From the NCBI RefSeq assembly GCF_028554725.1, contig NC_071672.1:3111001-3175000 (forward strand): a stretch of 64,000 bases of DNA. Direction: 5' to 3'. The notes beneath the pieces are model-generated. The model was not told the origin of the DNA. It made no database searches and worked only from the letters and a program-made list of their open reading frames with translations. Each line of letters starts with the position of its first letter. The stretch's first letter is position 1. This DNA is from Zeugodacus cucurbitae. Lineage: Eukaryota; Arthropoda; Insecta; Diptera; Tephritidae. Position numbers and translations under genes: made by a program. Below, one piece after another: positions 42,678-54,037 of this stretch.

Positions 42678-45600
42678 TGGGTGAGATTTTTGAATTAAAT
42701 TACCAGAATTCTTATGCATTTATGTGCGAGTTAGGGAGTTGCATGATAGAGGGTGGGTGCAGCATCGCCTTACTCCAGGAGCCATACGCCACCAATTTTG
42801 GAATGGTAAGTGGTCTTCCTGGGGGTTTCAGGGTCTTCACGGACCTTAGGTGTAATGCTGCAATAGTTGTGACTGACCCAAGCTATGACTGCATAGTTTT
42901 GGATTCGTCACAAGAGGGTGTATGTGTTTCTGTAGAGGGGGGGTTCGGTAGGCTGATTGTTGCTAGCATGTATTGTAAGTTTAGGGAACCTATAGAGCCT
43001 TATCTGCGATACATGGATAACCTACTACTACTTGCGAGTGGTAGCCCATTTATCGTAGGGATGGATGCGAATGCCACGTCCTCGATGTGGTTTAGCAAGT
43101 TTTCTCGATGGGCGTACAGGTATCGGAGCCACATTCGGGGTCGGGCATTAACCGAATGGATGGCTGCTAACAGTCTCCACATCCTAAATGAGCCAAGCGA
43201 GAGGCACACATTTGATGGGCCTAGAGGGGGGAGCGACATTGACGTGTCCTTGATCAATGAGGCAGCAAATAGGGCGTTCAGTTTTAGGTGGGAGATTATG
43301 GGAGGGTGGGGATTGAGCGATCATAATTTGATTAAAATTATGGTTACTCCTAATTCCCCTCCCTCGACGTATGCAAGTCCATTGCGGCGATGGCGTACCT
43401 CTGGTATCGACTTGAACCAATATGGACAGTGTGTTAGGGAAGCGGTATTGGACATACCGCTTAGTGAGTTTGAAAATCTGGGGGTGGACGAGCAAATTGC
43501 TCGGTTGTACGAATTGGTCTAGGGAGTGAACGATAGGTTGTTGAAGAAATATAAGGATTTTAGGGTTAGGAAAATAAAGTGGTGGACGCAGGAATTAACC
43601 CTGAAGAAGAGGGCTGTCCGGCGATTGAGACGGAAGTTTCAACGCGCTCGGCGGTCAAATTCGGATAGGTTGGCCCAGATTAGGAACGATTTCAGTTGTG
43701 CGATGCATGAGTATAAGGCCATGCTTATAAAAATCAAAGAAGAGGAGTGGAGGGGGTTCGTCAATGAGCATAGGGATGACCCCTGGGGTCAGGTCTTAAG
43801 GATTTGTAGGGGTCGTAGGAGGGAGGACATCACTTCTCCTCGTGTTGATGACACTGTGTTATCAACATAGAGTGAGTGTGCAGGGGTTCTGTTAGGAGCG
43901 TTCTTTCCTAGGGCTGAGGAGCTGGCACCTCTTGCACAAGAGGTACCTGTTCCTCCACTTGATGATGGGGAGTTGGGATATGCCTTTAGCCTGGTTAGGT
44001 CTAAACGGTCCCCAGGTCTTGATGGTTTGAACGGAGAGTTGTGCAAAAGCTTGTGGAAGTTCATTCCGGAATACTTGGAGGTCATTTACGATAAGTGCAT
44101 TTGTGAGGGGTATTTTCCACGTGAGTGGAAAAGTGCTAGGGTTGTTCCTCTCATGAAGTCACCTGATAAGATAAGGAGTGATCCACGATCTTATCGGGGA
44201 ATCAGTCTTCTTCCAGTGCTGGGTAAAGTACTGGAGAGGGTTATGGTGGAACGGCTTCAGGAGCTAACGCGGGATCTGCGGTCGGATAGGCAGTACGGTT
44301 TCAGGAAAGGACGCAGCGTAGAGGATGCTTGGTTTTATGTCCAGAGGGCCGTTAGGGAGAATACCAACAAATATGCCCTCGGCATATTTGTTGACTTCAA
44401 GGGGGCATTTGATTTCCTAATCTGGGATCGGGTGATTCAACGATTGGAGGAACTTGGCTGTCCGGAAATTAGTCTCTGGCAGAGCTACTTTTCGGACGGA
44501 AAAGCCTCTATCGTTGGAATGAATGGTAGCGCGGACATTAGGGTAGAACGGGGCTGCCCGCAGGGATCCATCTGTGGTCCATATATTTGGAACCTAATGA
44601 TGGACTCTCTGCTTGGCCAACTTGAAACGCTTTGTAGTTGTTGTGCATATGCAGACGATCTTCTGCTCCTAGTTGAAGGTCGTTCACGGTTGGAGTTAGA
44701 ACGAAAGGGTGAACGACTGTTAGAAATTGTTCACAATTGGGGTATAGGTGTGGGGGTTGACGTATCGGTTGACAAGACGGTGACAATGCTCTTGAAAGGC
44801 ATACTGTCATCGGCTCGTCCACCGATTGTCCTTATGAATGGGGTCAATATCAGGCATGTGACGCAAGTCAAATATCTGGGATTGACCATCGGTGAAAGGA
44901 TGTGTTTCAACCCTCACTTGGTTTATGTGGAGGAGCGATTGTTAGGAATTACCGGCAAGATCAAGCGCGTGTTAAGGAGTGATTGGGGTCTCGGACGTCG
45001 TGCGGTTCGTACTATATATAGCGGCTTATTTGTGGCCTGTGCCACATATGGAGCCGCCATATGGTGGGAATTAGCATCAAAGGTCAGGGGTCGCCAAAAA
45101 CTTCTTTCCATACAACGTTGTTTGATGCTTGCCTGTTTGCCTGTATGTCGCACAATTTCTACAGATGCGTTGCAGGTGTTGTTAGGTGCGCCTCCTCTTG
45201 ACCTGATTGTTATACAGCGTGCTGTTGCATTTAGGTTAAGAAGAGGCTTAAGTGTCTCATTGCTGTCGAATTGGATTTCCGCTGAGGATGTTGCGAGGGA
45301 GGGCTATCTAAGGAGCAAAAGGCTTCTATATGATAGCGTTAGGAGTAGGTGGCAAGACCGTTGGGACAATAGCCCTAGCGGTCGGGTGACCTACGAGTAC
45401 ATTCGGGATGTTAGGTTTGTAGAGGAAAACCCAGACTTCAGATTCTGTATGAGTCTGGGTTTCTTGCTTACCGGGCATGGACCTTTGAATGCATTTTTGC
45501 ATCAAAGGAACCTTTCCGGAAGTCCGGAGTGTATATGTGGGGCACACTCTGAGGACTGGATGCATATCATAGCGGAATGCCCGATGTACTCGGACATTAG

Positions 45601-45766
45601 GGATCTTGGGGGTATGGATATTAGCTGGACTGATGGACAGCTAGATGTTAGTGGTGTGCTCTCGGATAGTCGGAATGCCGAACATTTAGGGTCGTTTAAT
45701 AGGTTTGCACGTGTTTTGTTTAGTCGGCGTAGGCAATTAGTTGAAAATCGGGTGGAGGAGGTATAA
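42677..45766 (+). pseudogene. R1-B ORF2, two nonsense codons (unit 2)
   Basis: 1,030 codons, carrying NSYAFMCELGS near the N-terminus that unit 1 has lost. Both Trp-to-TAG changes are shared with unit 1 (43520-43522 and 43868-43870), so they arose before the duplication. Endonuclease, RT and C-terminal motifs are as listed for 18976-22035. Confidence 0.88.
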
Positions 45767-46226
45767 TTTTTATACCAACAACTTAAATGGTCACCAGTCC
45801 GGAGCAGTATGGTAGCTCAACTGGTAGTAGTTTTCAACTACGAGGTCTGACCGGAGACTTAATTCTGGTACCACGGGGAGTAGGAGCCCTTGGAGTTCGC
45901 TCCAACCTACTCATGCGGACTGGCCCCTCGGGGAGTATCGTGGTGGTTGTGGTTTAATACCCGAATGCGGGGAGAGTGTTTTGATCACTCAATGTGGAGT
46001 TGCACTGCAACCGGGTGCCGGACCCAAAGTACGGCAGAGGTTTTAGATAGGCCTCGAACCTCACCAAGGTGGTTAGTGTGTCCATTCCACACTGCCAATT
46101 GGTACCGAATAATGCGTAGCATTTTTCGGGGCGCTGATCATCGCATTTTATTGATCCGCTGTGCTTCGGAGCACCGTGAGATAAGGCCGTCATCGGCAGG
46201 TACTCACGCAAAAACACACCGGACGT

Positions 46227-47192
46227 TGTCCCTATCTGCGAAGAGCCGAAACCACATGGTGATATATTTGCATATAAGTACTAATTAATTTTCATATAAA
46301 TACTAATTGTATGAATTCAAACAAGTAAATAATTTTCATATAAATACTAAATAATTTTCATATAGATACTAAATAATTTTCATATAGGTACTAAGTTTAT
46401 GAATTCATACAAGTAAAAAATTTTCATATAAATACTAAATAATTTCCATATAGGTACTAAGTTTATGAATTCATACAAGTAAAAAATTTTCATATAAATA
46501 CTAAATAATTTTCATATAGATACTAAGTTTATGAATTCATACAAGTAAAAAATTTTCATATAAATACTAAATACTTTTCATATAGACACTAAGTTTACGA
46601 ATTCATACAAGTAAATAATTTTCATATAAGTACTAATTAATTTTCATATAAATACTAAATAATTTTCATATAAATACTAAATAATTTTCATATAGATACT
46701 AAGTTTATGAATTCATACAAGTAAATAATTTTCATATAAGTACTAATTAATTTTCATATAAATACTACATAATTTTCGTATAGATACTAAGTTTATGAAT
46801 TCCTACAAGTAAATAATTTTCATATAAGTACTAATTAATTTTCATATAAATACTAATTGTATGAATTCATACAAGTAATTAATTTTCATATAAATACTAC
46901 ATAATTTTCGTATAGATACTAAGTTTATGAATTCATACAAGTAATTAATTTTCATATAAGTACTAAGTGTATGAATTCATACAACTAAATAATTTTCATA
47001 TAAGTACAAAAAATTAAAAAAAAAATAAATGTTAAGCTATTTTTGATGTTGTAATATTTCTTATAAGCATAATGCTCGTAGAAAATGATATAAATTACTT
47101 GTGTATATATGAATTTAAAACTTTTATATGGTTAAAAAGATTTTTTCCATACGATTTCGGGTTGGTGAGGTGTACGTGGCAGAAAACATATA
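46227..47192 (+). other. Intergenic spacer, second part (between unit 2 and unit 3)
   Basis: Nearly identical to 22496-23461, including the subrepeat array (about 46271-47006) and the single-copy tract with TTTCGGGTTGGTGAGGTGTA (47156-47175), a positional candidate for the Pol I promoter. Confidence 0.7.
46271..47006 (+). repeat. IGS A-T-rich subrepeat array (unit 2/3 boundary)
   Basis: The same irregular TTTTCATATAAATACTAAAT and GAATTCATACAAGTAA units as in the first array, in the same order. Confidence 0.88.
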
Positions 47193-47901
47193 TGTTGTAT
47201 GAAACTTTGATATTAGTACTTGTATGAAAATTTTAATACTTGTATGAAATTGCATACTGAGTACTTATATGAATTTTTTTTCATATAAATATAATAGTAT
47301 TTACGTGTAATATATAAATGAGAGCAAAACAATTTATTCCTGGTTTGCTACAGTTGGTTTAAATAGAAATAATTTTGTTAATAGTGAAATGTTATTAATT
47401 GAGATTATTCTTCTATACCTAACATAATGTAGTCGTTTTTTTTTTAATTTAACTTTTTTTGGGGTTTGTTCTTCTATTTACATAAAATATATGTGGGTAA
47501 AGAATAAAATTCAATAAAGTTAAATATTTATATTATTACGCTCGAATACTTTCATATCATATATGAAAAAAAATGAAAAAAAATTGAATTGAAATTATTA
47601 ATTTCAAATCAAAAGAAAAACGTATATACTCTTAAAAAAAGATATATACACTATATGCATTGAAATAAAGTAAAATGTATAAAAAATGATATTATTTGAA
47701 AGTTTAACAAATACAAGAAGAAACATCGTCCTTACATTAATAATTAATCGTATTAAAAGAAATTTCATAATTATTTATTGTCGCGATTTCGTTCTTCTTT
47801 GCATTTTGTATATGTCGTGTACTTAATTTTCAAATATTGAAAATATCATTATAAAAATTTATATAGTATGAAAAATATTATATAAATGAATAAAAAATAT
47901 T
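47193..47901 (+). other. rDNA 5' external transcribed spacer (unit 3)
   Basis: 709 nt, matching unit 2. No coding signal is seen. Confidence 0.7.
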
Positions 47902-49101
47902 ATTCTGGTTGATCCTGCCAGTAGTTATATGCTTGTCTCAAAGATTAAGCCATGCATGTCTAAGTAAAACAAATTAAAAGTGAAACCGCAAAAGGCTCAT
48001 TATATCAGTTATGGTTCCATAGATCGTTAACAGTTACTTGGATAACTGTGGTAATTCTAGAGCTAATACATGCAAAATAAACACGGACCTTTTGGAACGT
48101 GTGCTTTTATTAGGCTAAAACCAAGCGATCGTAAGATCGTTATATTGGTTGAACTCTAGATAACTTGCAGATCGTATGGTCTCGTACCGACGACAGATCT
48201 TTCAAATGTCTGCCCTATCAACTTTTGATGGTAGTATCTAGGACTACCATGGTTGCAACGGGTAACGGGGAATCAGGGTTCGATTCCGGAGAGGGAGCCT
48301 GAGAAACGGCTACCACATCTAAGGAAGGCAGCAGGCGCGTAAATTACCCACTCCCAGTTCGGGGAGGTCGTGACGAAAAATAACAATACAGGACTCATAT
48401 CCGAGGCCCTGTAATTGGAATGATTACACTTTAAATCCTTTAACAAGGACCTATTGGAGGGCAAGCCGCGGTAATTCCAGCTCCAATAGCGTATATTAAA
48501 GTTGTTGCGGTTAAAACGTTCGTAGTTGAATATGTGCTTCATACGGGTAGTACAGCTATAATTGTGGTATGTACATTACCTTATGTATGCAAGCGTATTA
48601 CCGGTGGAGTTCTTATATGTAATTAATACAATGTATTTTTTATATATCCCTCCTATTTAAACCTGCTTCAGTGCTCTTCATCGAGTGTTGTTGTGGGCCG
48701 GTACAATTACTTTGAACAAATTAGAGTGCTTAAAGCAGGCTCCAAATGCCTGAATATTTTGTGCATGGAATAATGAAATAAGACCTCTGTTCTACTTTCA
48801 TTGGTTTTTAGATCAAGAGGTAATTATTAATAGAAGCAGTTTGGGGGCATTAGTATTACGACGCGAGAAGTGAAATTGTTGGACCGTCGTAAGACTAACT
48901 TAAGCGAAAGCATTTGCCAAAGATATTTTCATTAATCATTCATTAATTAACGAAAGTTAGAGGTTCGAAGGCGATCAGATACCGCCCTAGTTCTAACCAT
49001 AAACGATGCCAGCTAGTAATAGTGTAGCTACTACTATGTCTCTCTCAGTCGCTTCCCGGGAAACCAAAGCTTTTGGGCTCCGGGGGAAGTATGGTTGCAA
49101 A

Positions 49102-49150
<49 letters not shown>

Positions 49151-49705
49151 GCGGCTTAATTTGACTTTGACACGGGAAAACTTACCAGGTCCGAACATAA
49201 GCGTGTAAAACAGATTGATAGCTCTTCCTCGAATCTATGGGTGGTGTTGCTTGGCCGTTCTTAGTTCGTGGAGTGATTTGTCTGGTTAATTCCGATAACG
49301 AACGAGACTCAAATATATTAAATAGATGCTTTCAGGATTATGGTGTTGAAGCTTATATAGCCTTCATTTATGAGTTCATCTTAAATGTGCAAGTGTTTGA
49401 ATGTGTTTATATAAGTGGAGCCATACCTGTTGGTTTGTCCCATTATAAGGACACTAGCTTCTTAAATGGACAAATTGCGTCTAGCAGTAACGAGATTGAG
49501 CAATAACAGGTCTGTGATGCCCTTAGATGTCCTGGGCTGCACGCGCGCTACAATGAAAGTATCAACGTGTATTTCCTAGACCGAGAGGTCCGGGTAAACC
49601 GCTGAACCACTTTCATGCTTGGGATTGTGAACTGAAACTGTTCACATGAACTTGGAATTCCCAGTAAGTGTGAGTCATTAACTCGCATTGATTACGTCCC
49701 TGCAT

Positions 49706-49738
<33 letters not shown>

Positions 49739-49825
49739 AATTATTTAGTGAGGTCTCCGGACGTGATCACTGTGACACCTTGTGTTTCACGGTTGTTTCG
49801 CAAAAGTTGACCGAACTTGATTATT

Positions 49826-49883
<58 letters not shown>
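47902..49883 (+). rRNA. 18S rRNA: 18S rRNA, uninterrupted but defective (unit 3)
   Basis: The only 18S here without the RTE. All domains can be read from ATTCTGGTTGATCCTGCC to GGAAGGATCATTA. A 13-nt block is missing at 48473-48474: GGAGGGCAAG is followed directly by CCGCGGTAATTCC, whereas all functional eukaryotic 18S genes have TCTGGTGCCAGCA in between (the 530 loop of the decoding centre). Other losses at conserved places include GCATTTTGTACACACCG for GCCCTTTGTACACACCG, GAAATTGTTGGACCG for GAAATTCTTGGACCG, and a three-base loss near AGCTAGTAATAGTG. It retains the normal GAATTGACGG. Very probably a pseudogene. Confidence 0.93.
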
Positions 49884-50387
49884 TTGTGTTCCTATCCGTA
49901 AATATTATAAAAAAACAAACAAACAAACAAACAAAAAAAGAATAAAAAAGAAAAATTATTTTCTTTTTTTTCTTTTCATTCATTTATTTGAATGTTTTTC
50001 TTTTTTTTCTTTTTTTTTACTCCTTGTATTGTAGTATAATGAAAATTATATCGCATACATTGTATTTGAACGCAACAAACCTTTAAACATATATAGTTGA
50101 ACTTATTATTTATAAAAATAATATAAATGATAAGTTAATTTGTTCTCATTAACGTGTAATTCCTTAAAAATTTATAGAAATTAAATAAAATGTAATAAAA
50201 AAGGAATTACTGTTTTTGTTGGACTAAGACATGCGCAACTTGTAAATGTTTGGGTTGAAAATTACAATTTATTGAAAGATGTTTTAAAATAATTTATCTA
50301 ATATACGAAAACGAAATGTAATATAATTGTTATTCTTTCAATAAATTAAAAACTCTTGACGTTAAATTAAAATAAACAAAAAATTAT
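49884..50387 (+). other. Internal transcribed spacer 1 (unit 3)
   Basis: About 504 nt, with more indels and substitutions against units 1 and 2 than those two have between them. Unit 3 is thus the more diverged. Confidence 0.9.
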
Positions 50388-50510
50388 CACTCTAAGCGGT
50401 GGATCACTCGGCTCATGGGTCGATGAAGAACGCAGCTAACTGTGCGTCATCGTGTGAACTGCAGGACACATGAACATCGACATTTTGAACGCATATTGCA
50501 GTCCATGCTG
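50388..50510 (+). rRNA. 5.8S rRNA: 5.8S rRNA (unit 3)
   Basis: CACTCTAAGCGGTGGATCAC start. It differs from units 1 and 2 at GTTATGTAC, where it has the base seen in Drosophila. No visible defect. Confidence 0.93.
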
Positions 50511-50538
50511 TTATGTACTTTAATTAATTTTAAAGTGC

Positions 50539-50568
50539 TGCTTGGACTACATATGGTTGAGGGTTGTA
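50539..50568 (+). rRNA. 2S rRNA: 2S rRNA (unit 3)
   Basis: Same 30-nt sequence, 28 nt after 5.8S. Confidence 0.93.
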
Positions 50569-51011
50569 AGACTATGCTAAATTAGTTGCTTATTCTTTTA
50601 GTCAATTAAAAGAATTTAAGCACATGGTATATTACTGGATTGTATTTTTCAATCCATAATATTAATAGCATAAAAAGAAATATAGAAAATATATTCTTGA
50701 ACACCTCATATTTGAACGAAATTTTATAATAAATAAGAATCTTAGTATTCCCAAAAACAATAAAATTTCAATATTATTCAAATAATATATACATTTAGAG
50801 GAACGTCTAGCATAAAATATTATTTTATTCTAGGATTGCCTTACATGTAAAAAAGCAAGAAAATAATATTTTTGTTATAATGAAGTAGTACGCGGGATGA
50901 AAAGATTGAATATTTATTATTAAGAAAATTATTGGTGTTAAGAAATAATTATGTATGTTTCTTTAAAATAGCAAAAAGCTAAAATATAAAATAAATATAA
51001 ATATTTTTATA
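50569..51011 (+). other. Internal transcribed spacer 2 (unit 3)
   Basis: About 443 nt of A-T-rich spacer with scattered differences from units 1 and 2. Confidence 0.88.
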
Positions 51012-51227
51012 CAACCTCAACTCATATGTGACTACCCCCTGAATTTAAATAAATAATGGTAAATGGTAAATAGTGAATTTCGGTTCTTGTTCCCCGGATA
51101 GTAGTTACGTAGCCAATTGTGGAACTTTCTTGCTAAAATTTTATAAGAATTATATCGCAAGATATATATTCTTATTTAGTTATAACGATTATCAATTAAC
51201 AATCAATTCAGAACTGGCACGGACTTG

Positions 51228-51269
<42 letters not shown>

Positions 51270-51336
51270 CTAACGGGTGTTGACACAATGTGAATTCTGC
51301 CCAGTGCTCTGAATGTCAAAGTGAAGAAATTCAAGT

Positions 51337-51383
<47 letters not shown>

Positions 51384-51384
51384 C

Positions 51385-51435
<51 letters not shown>

Positions 51436-51449
51436 TACTGTCCCTATCT
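51012..51449 (+). rRNA. 28S rRNA: 28S rRNA remnant with large internal deletion (unit 3)
   Basis: Only the first 37 nt remain (CAACCTCAACTCATATGTGA ... to CCTGAATTTAA at 51048). About 25 nt of A-T-rich filler with repeated GGTAAAT follows. 28S then resumes by 51074 in the segment TTCGGTTCTTGTTCCCCGGA and runs to the R1 site TGTCCCTATCT (51439-51449). More than 2 kb that are present in unit 1 at 7426-9625 are gone. The empty R2 site CTTAAGG|TAGCC lies at 51378|51379 (with TAGCCCAATG instead of TAGCCAAATG). No 28S follows the R1 elements, so this is a dead locus. Confidence 0.93.
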
Positions 51450-51681
51450 GTTGCAACCAACCGGGTGCCGGACCCAAAGTACGGCAGAGGTTTTAGATGG
51501 GCCTCGGCCCTACCAAGGTGGCATAAGTGTGTCCATACCACACGCCAATTGGTACTGGAAGTGTGCATAGCTACAAATACAGGGCGCTGATTGACGCATT
51601 GTATTAATCCATTTGTGTTTTTGAATACACGTATGGTAAGGCCTTCACAGGCAGGTACATACGTTAAAACAAATCCACATT
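51450..51681 (+). mobile_element. R1 3' UTR fragment (lineage 'R1-C'), at the 28S R1 site
   Basis: 232 nt related to, but diverged from, the R1-A and R1-B 3' ends (GTGCCGGACCCAAAGTACGG, CACGCCAATTGGTAC, GGGCGCTGAT). It lies between two copies of the R1 target (TGTCCCTATCT at 51439 and TGTCCCTATCTACT at 51682). It looks like a 5'-truncated insertion or the residue of an older R1, with R1-A inserted again in the duplicated target just downstream. Confidence 0.82.
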
Positions 51682-51695
51682 TGTCCCTATCTACT
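51682..51695 (+). repeat. R1 target-site copy (14 bp) between tandem R1 elements
   Basis: TGTCCCTATCTACT is the 14-bp sequence that R1 duplicates on insertion. It separates R1-C from R1-A, the arrangement expected for tandem R1 insertions. Confidence 0.85.
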
Positions 51696-52586
51696 CATTC
51701 GTTAGTTGGCTTTCGACGCGGATAGACGTGCGTGCGCATCGTGATTTTTCTTGGTGAGTTTTTCTTTGCGATTTGTTGGTGGAATTTTTCGGTATTTCCT
51801 TTTGTGCGGACATTTGTTTACGCGGTGTGTGATAGGCACCGTTATTGCCTGGCGTGGGTAGCTAGTGTTGTTGTTGCTACGGTCGCGTGTGATTTTTTGC
51901 GACTGCACACTTTTGTGCATTCTTCGCATTTTTGTGCGCGCGTGGTAACGGGTTTCGGTACGGGCGAGTGTTTTTGTACAGTCGCGGTTGACTGTACGGC
52001 GTGTACTGGTAAGTATAACTTTGTTGTTTTCCTTAAGTAGCGTGGGTATCCACACGTTTGTTGTTGGTGGGCTGTCGCACAGTTTCAGTGGTTTACCGTG
52101 TTGTTGGTATTCCCACTGGCTCGATTGCCTACCGGTGAGTGCTGTGCTGAGCGCCTGGCGTTCAGTTGCACTTGTTTCGGGTTTGCTCGGACAGTTTTGC
52201 CCGAAGGGTGCCTGGGGCTGTCCCAGTGCTGAGGTCGCTGACTGTTGCGTCGACTGCGGTCGTAGCAGAGTGCTGTTAAGCCCACAGTGCGGTTGGTACA
52301 GTGCCACAGCGGTTGACTCGCGACCGTTACGGGGACATTGATCTGTCCGGCGGTCTTTTTGAGTAGCCTTTTCAGAACTTTGGCTGGGTTGTGGGCTGTG
52401 CCCTCGCGAGAGCGCATTAACCGACTGCTTGGGTGGTGACTGCTACAGAGCGAGTATACGTGTGAGTCAGCGTCTTCAGTGCGTTCAGTTGCACGCGCCT
52501 GGAGAGCAGCTGTTTCGGGTTTTACCTGAGCAGGTAGTTTCTGCGCCAGTGTTCGCCGGCGTAACAGCCTGCCTAGGGGTAGGCCG

Positions 52587-54037
52587 ATGGTGGGAATGGC
52601 TCCACCACGGAGGAGGAGGGTTAAGTCCCTCGCTGAAAGCCACGGGTCGGGCCCCATAACAGTGATGGTGGAAACGTCGTCGGGTGATGAGGAGGTGAGG
52701 TCTCCGCCGCGGAGGAGGGCGCGTTTGGGGTCGCCTCTGTTGATGAAATCAGAGGATGGTGGGAGTGAGAGCGGTAGCGGAATAGGTGGCACCGCTGAAA
52801 AAGCGGTTGCTCACCCCGCAGTTTCGGGTGCTTCCAAGCCGGCCGAGAGCGGCGGTAACAGCGGCACTGGGAAGGGCGTCGTGAAGAAGGGTGTCGCAAA
52901 AAAGAGCGTCGCGAAGGAGGGAACGACGAAAGTCAGCTCGGGGAAGGAGGGAGGGAAACGTGAGGGTAGAGTTAATGGGGGTGTGGTTGGGGGAGGCGCT
53001 ATCAGCCATGTTGCTGCCATGAAGACAGTGACGGCCGAGTTGAACGCCTTGGTGTTTGGGGCTAAGGACTTTGAGGTCACTACCGAGAAGGGGCTGATGG
53101 AGCTTGCCTCGAAGTACGAGGCACTCCTGATGACGGTAGTAACCGAGAATGCCCATCTTCGCGGTCAAGTTGACGCTCTCAGCGGGGGTGTGGGGGATAT
53201 ATTCCCCAACCGAAGAGGTCGGTTGTGGGTTTGGCTCCGGCTGAGTCGGTGCGTGCGCCTCCAGCACCTGTGTTGGAGGCGATTGCTCCGGCATTGCCGA
53301 AGCCCGTGGAGACGTGGTCGGTGGTGGTGTGCAGCAAGGCCCCGACGACTTCCTCTAAGGAAGTCATCAAAAAGGTGGTGAAAGAGGTGGGACCTTCCCT
53401 CGGAGTGCGAGTGCACGAGGTGAAGCCGATTAAGGGTGGTGGGGTGGTTATTCGCACCCCCTCTGTCTTAGAGAGGGAAAAGGTGGCGAATAATGCCGAA
53501 TTCGGGGAGGTGGGATTGAATGTGACTGTGAACCGGAAGTTGGGTCCGCGGGTTGTGGTTCAGGGGGTTCACACCGAAATCTCCCATGATGAGTTCATGG
53601 AGGTGCTCTTTCGGTTGAACCTCCAGGACGTCAGCCCTGAGGCACGAAAGTCAGATGTGCGGATGGTCAGTCGGCCCTGGAAGGAGGCCGCTGATGGTAG
53701 CACCAACGTTGTCCTTGAGGGTTCGGACAAATCAATGTCCGCCCTCTTGGAAGCGGGAAGGTGCTACATAAAGTGGTTTTCCTTCAGGGTTCGTCCGGAT
53801 ACCCCTGTCGCTGACTGCTTCCGGTGTATGGGTTTTGACCATAGAGTGGCTGAGTGTAGGGCCAAATCAGATGTCTGTAGGAGGTGCGGTCAAGAAGGCC
53901 ACAGAGCTGCCGGTTGCGCCAGTGCACCCCATTGTCGTAACTGTGCATTTAAGGGTAGGCCAGCTGGGCATCTTATGATGTCCGCTGTCTGCCCGATATA
54001 CTGTGGCGTTGTTGAGCGCGCCCTCGCCAGACACTGA
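52587..54037 (+). pseudogene. R1-A ORF1 (Gag-like), one frameshift
   Basis: Start at MVGMAPPRRRRVKSL; the second ATG at 52596 aligns with the R1-B start MPPLRRRG. An Arg/Lys- and Gly/Ser-rich N-terminal half is followed by a conserved Gag segment from AISHVAAMKTVTAELNALVF. A one-base deletion near 53185 (AGCGGGGGTGTGG versus AGGGGGGGTTGTGG in units 1/2) shifts the frame. Reading continues in the frame of 53225-54037 with CCHC knuckles CFRCMGFDHRVAEC, CRRCGQEGHRAAGC and CRNCAFKGRPAGHLMMSAVC. The TGA stop (54035-54037) overlaps the ORF2 ATG. Confidence 0.87.

Larger units (their letters stand above)
39971..46226 (+). mobile_element. R1 retrotransposon R1-B in the IGS, carrying a mariner insertion (unit 2)
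   Basis: Same element and junctions as at 17216-22495. A mariner-like element lies in its 5' UTR, 15 bp from the 5' end. The right flank at 46227 is TGTCCCTATCTGCG. It keeps 30 bases near 42706 that unit 1 lacks. Confidence 0.9.

Noticed and set aside
51370..51390. Possible R2 element at the R2 target
   Set aside because: The R2 site in unit 3 is empty; units 1 and 2 lack this part of 28S. No R2-type restriction-like endonuclease or R2 RT is seen in the window.
51732..52341. Open frames in the R1-A 5' UTR (102 and 117 codons)
   Set aside because: No similarity to Gag, not conserved in R1-B at the same place; treated as 5' UTR.
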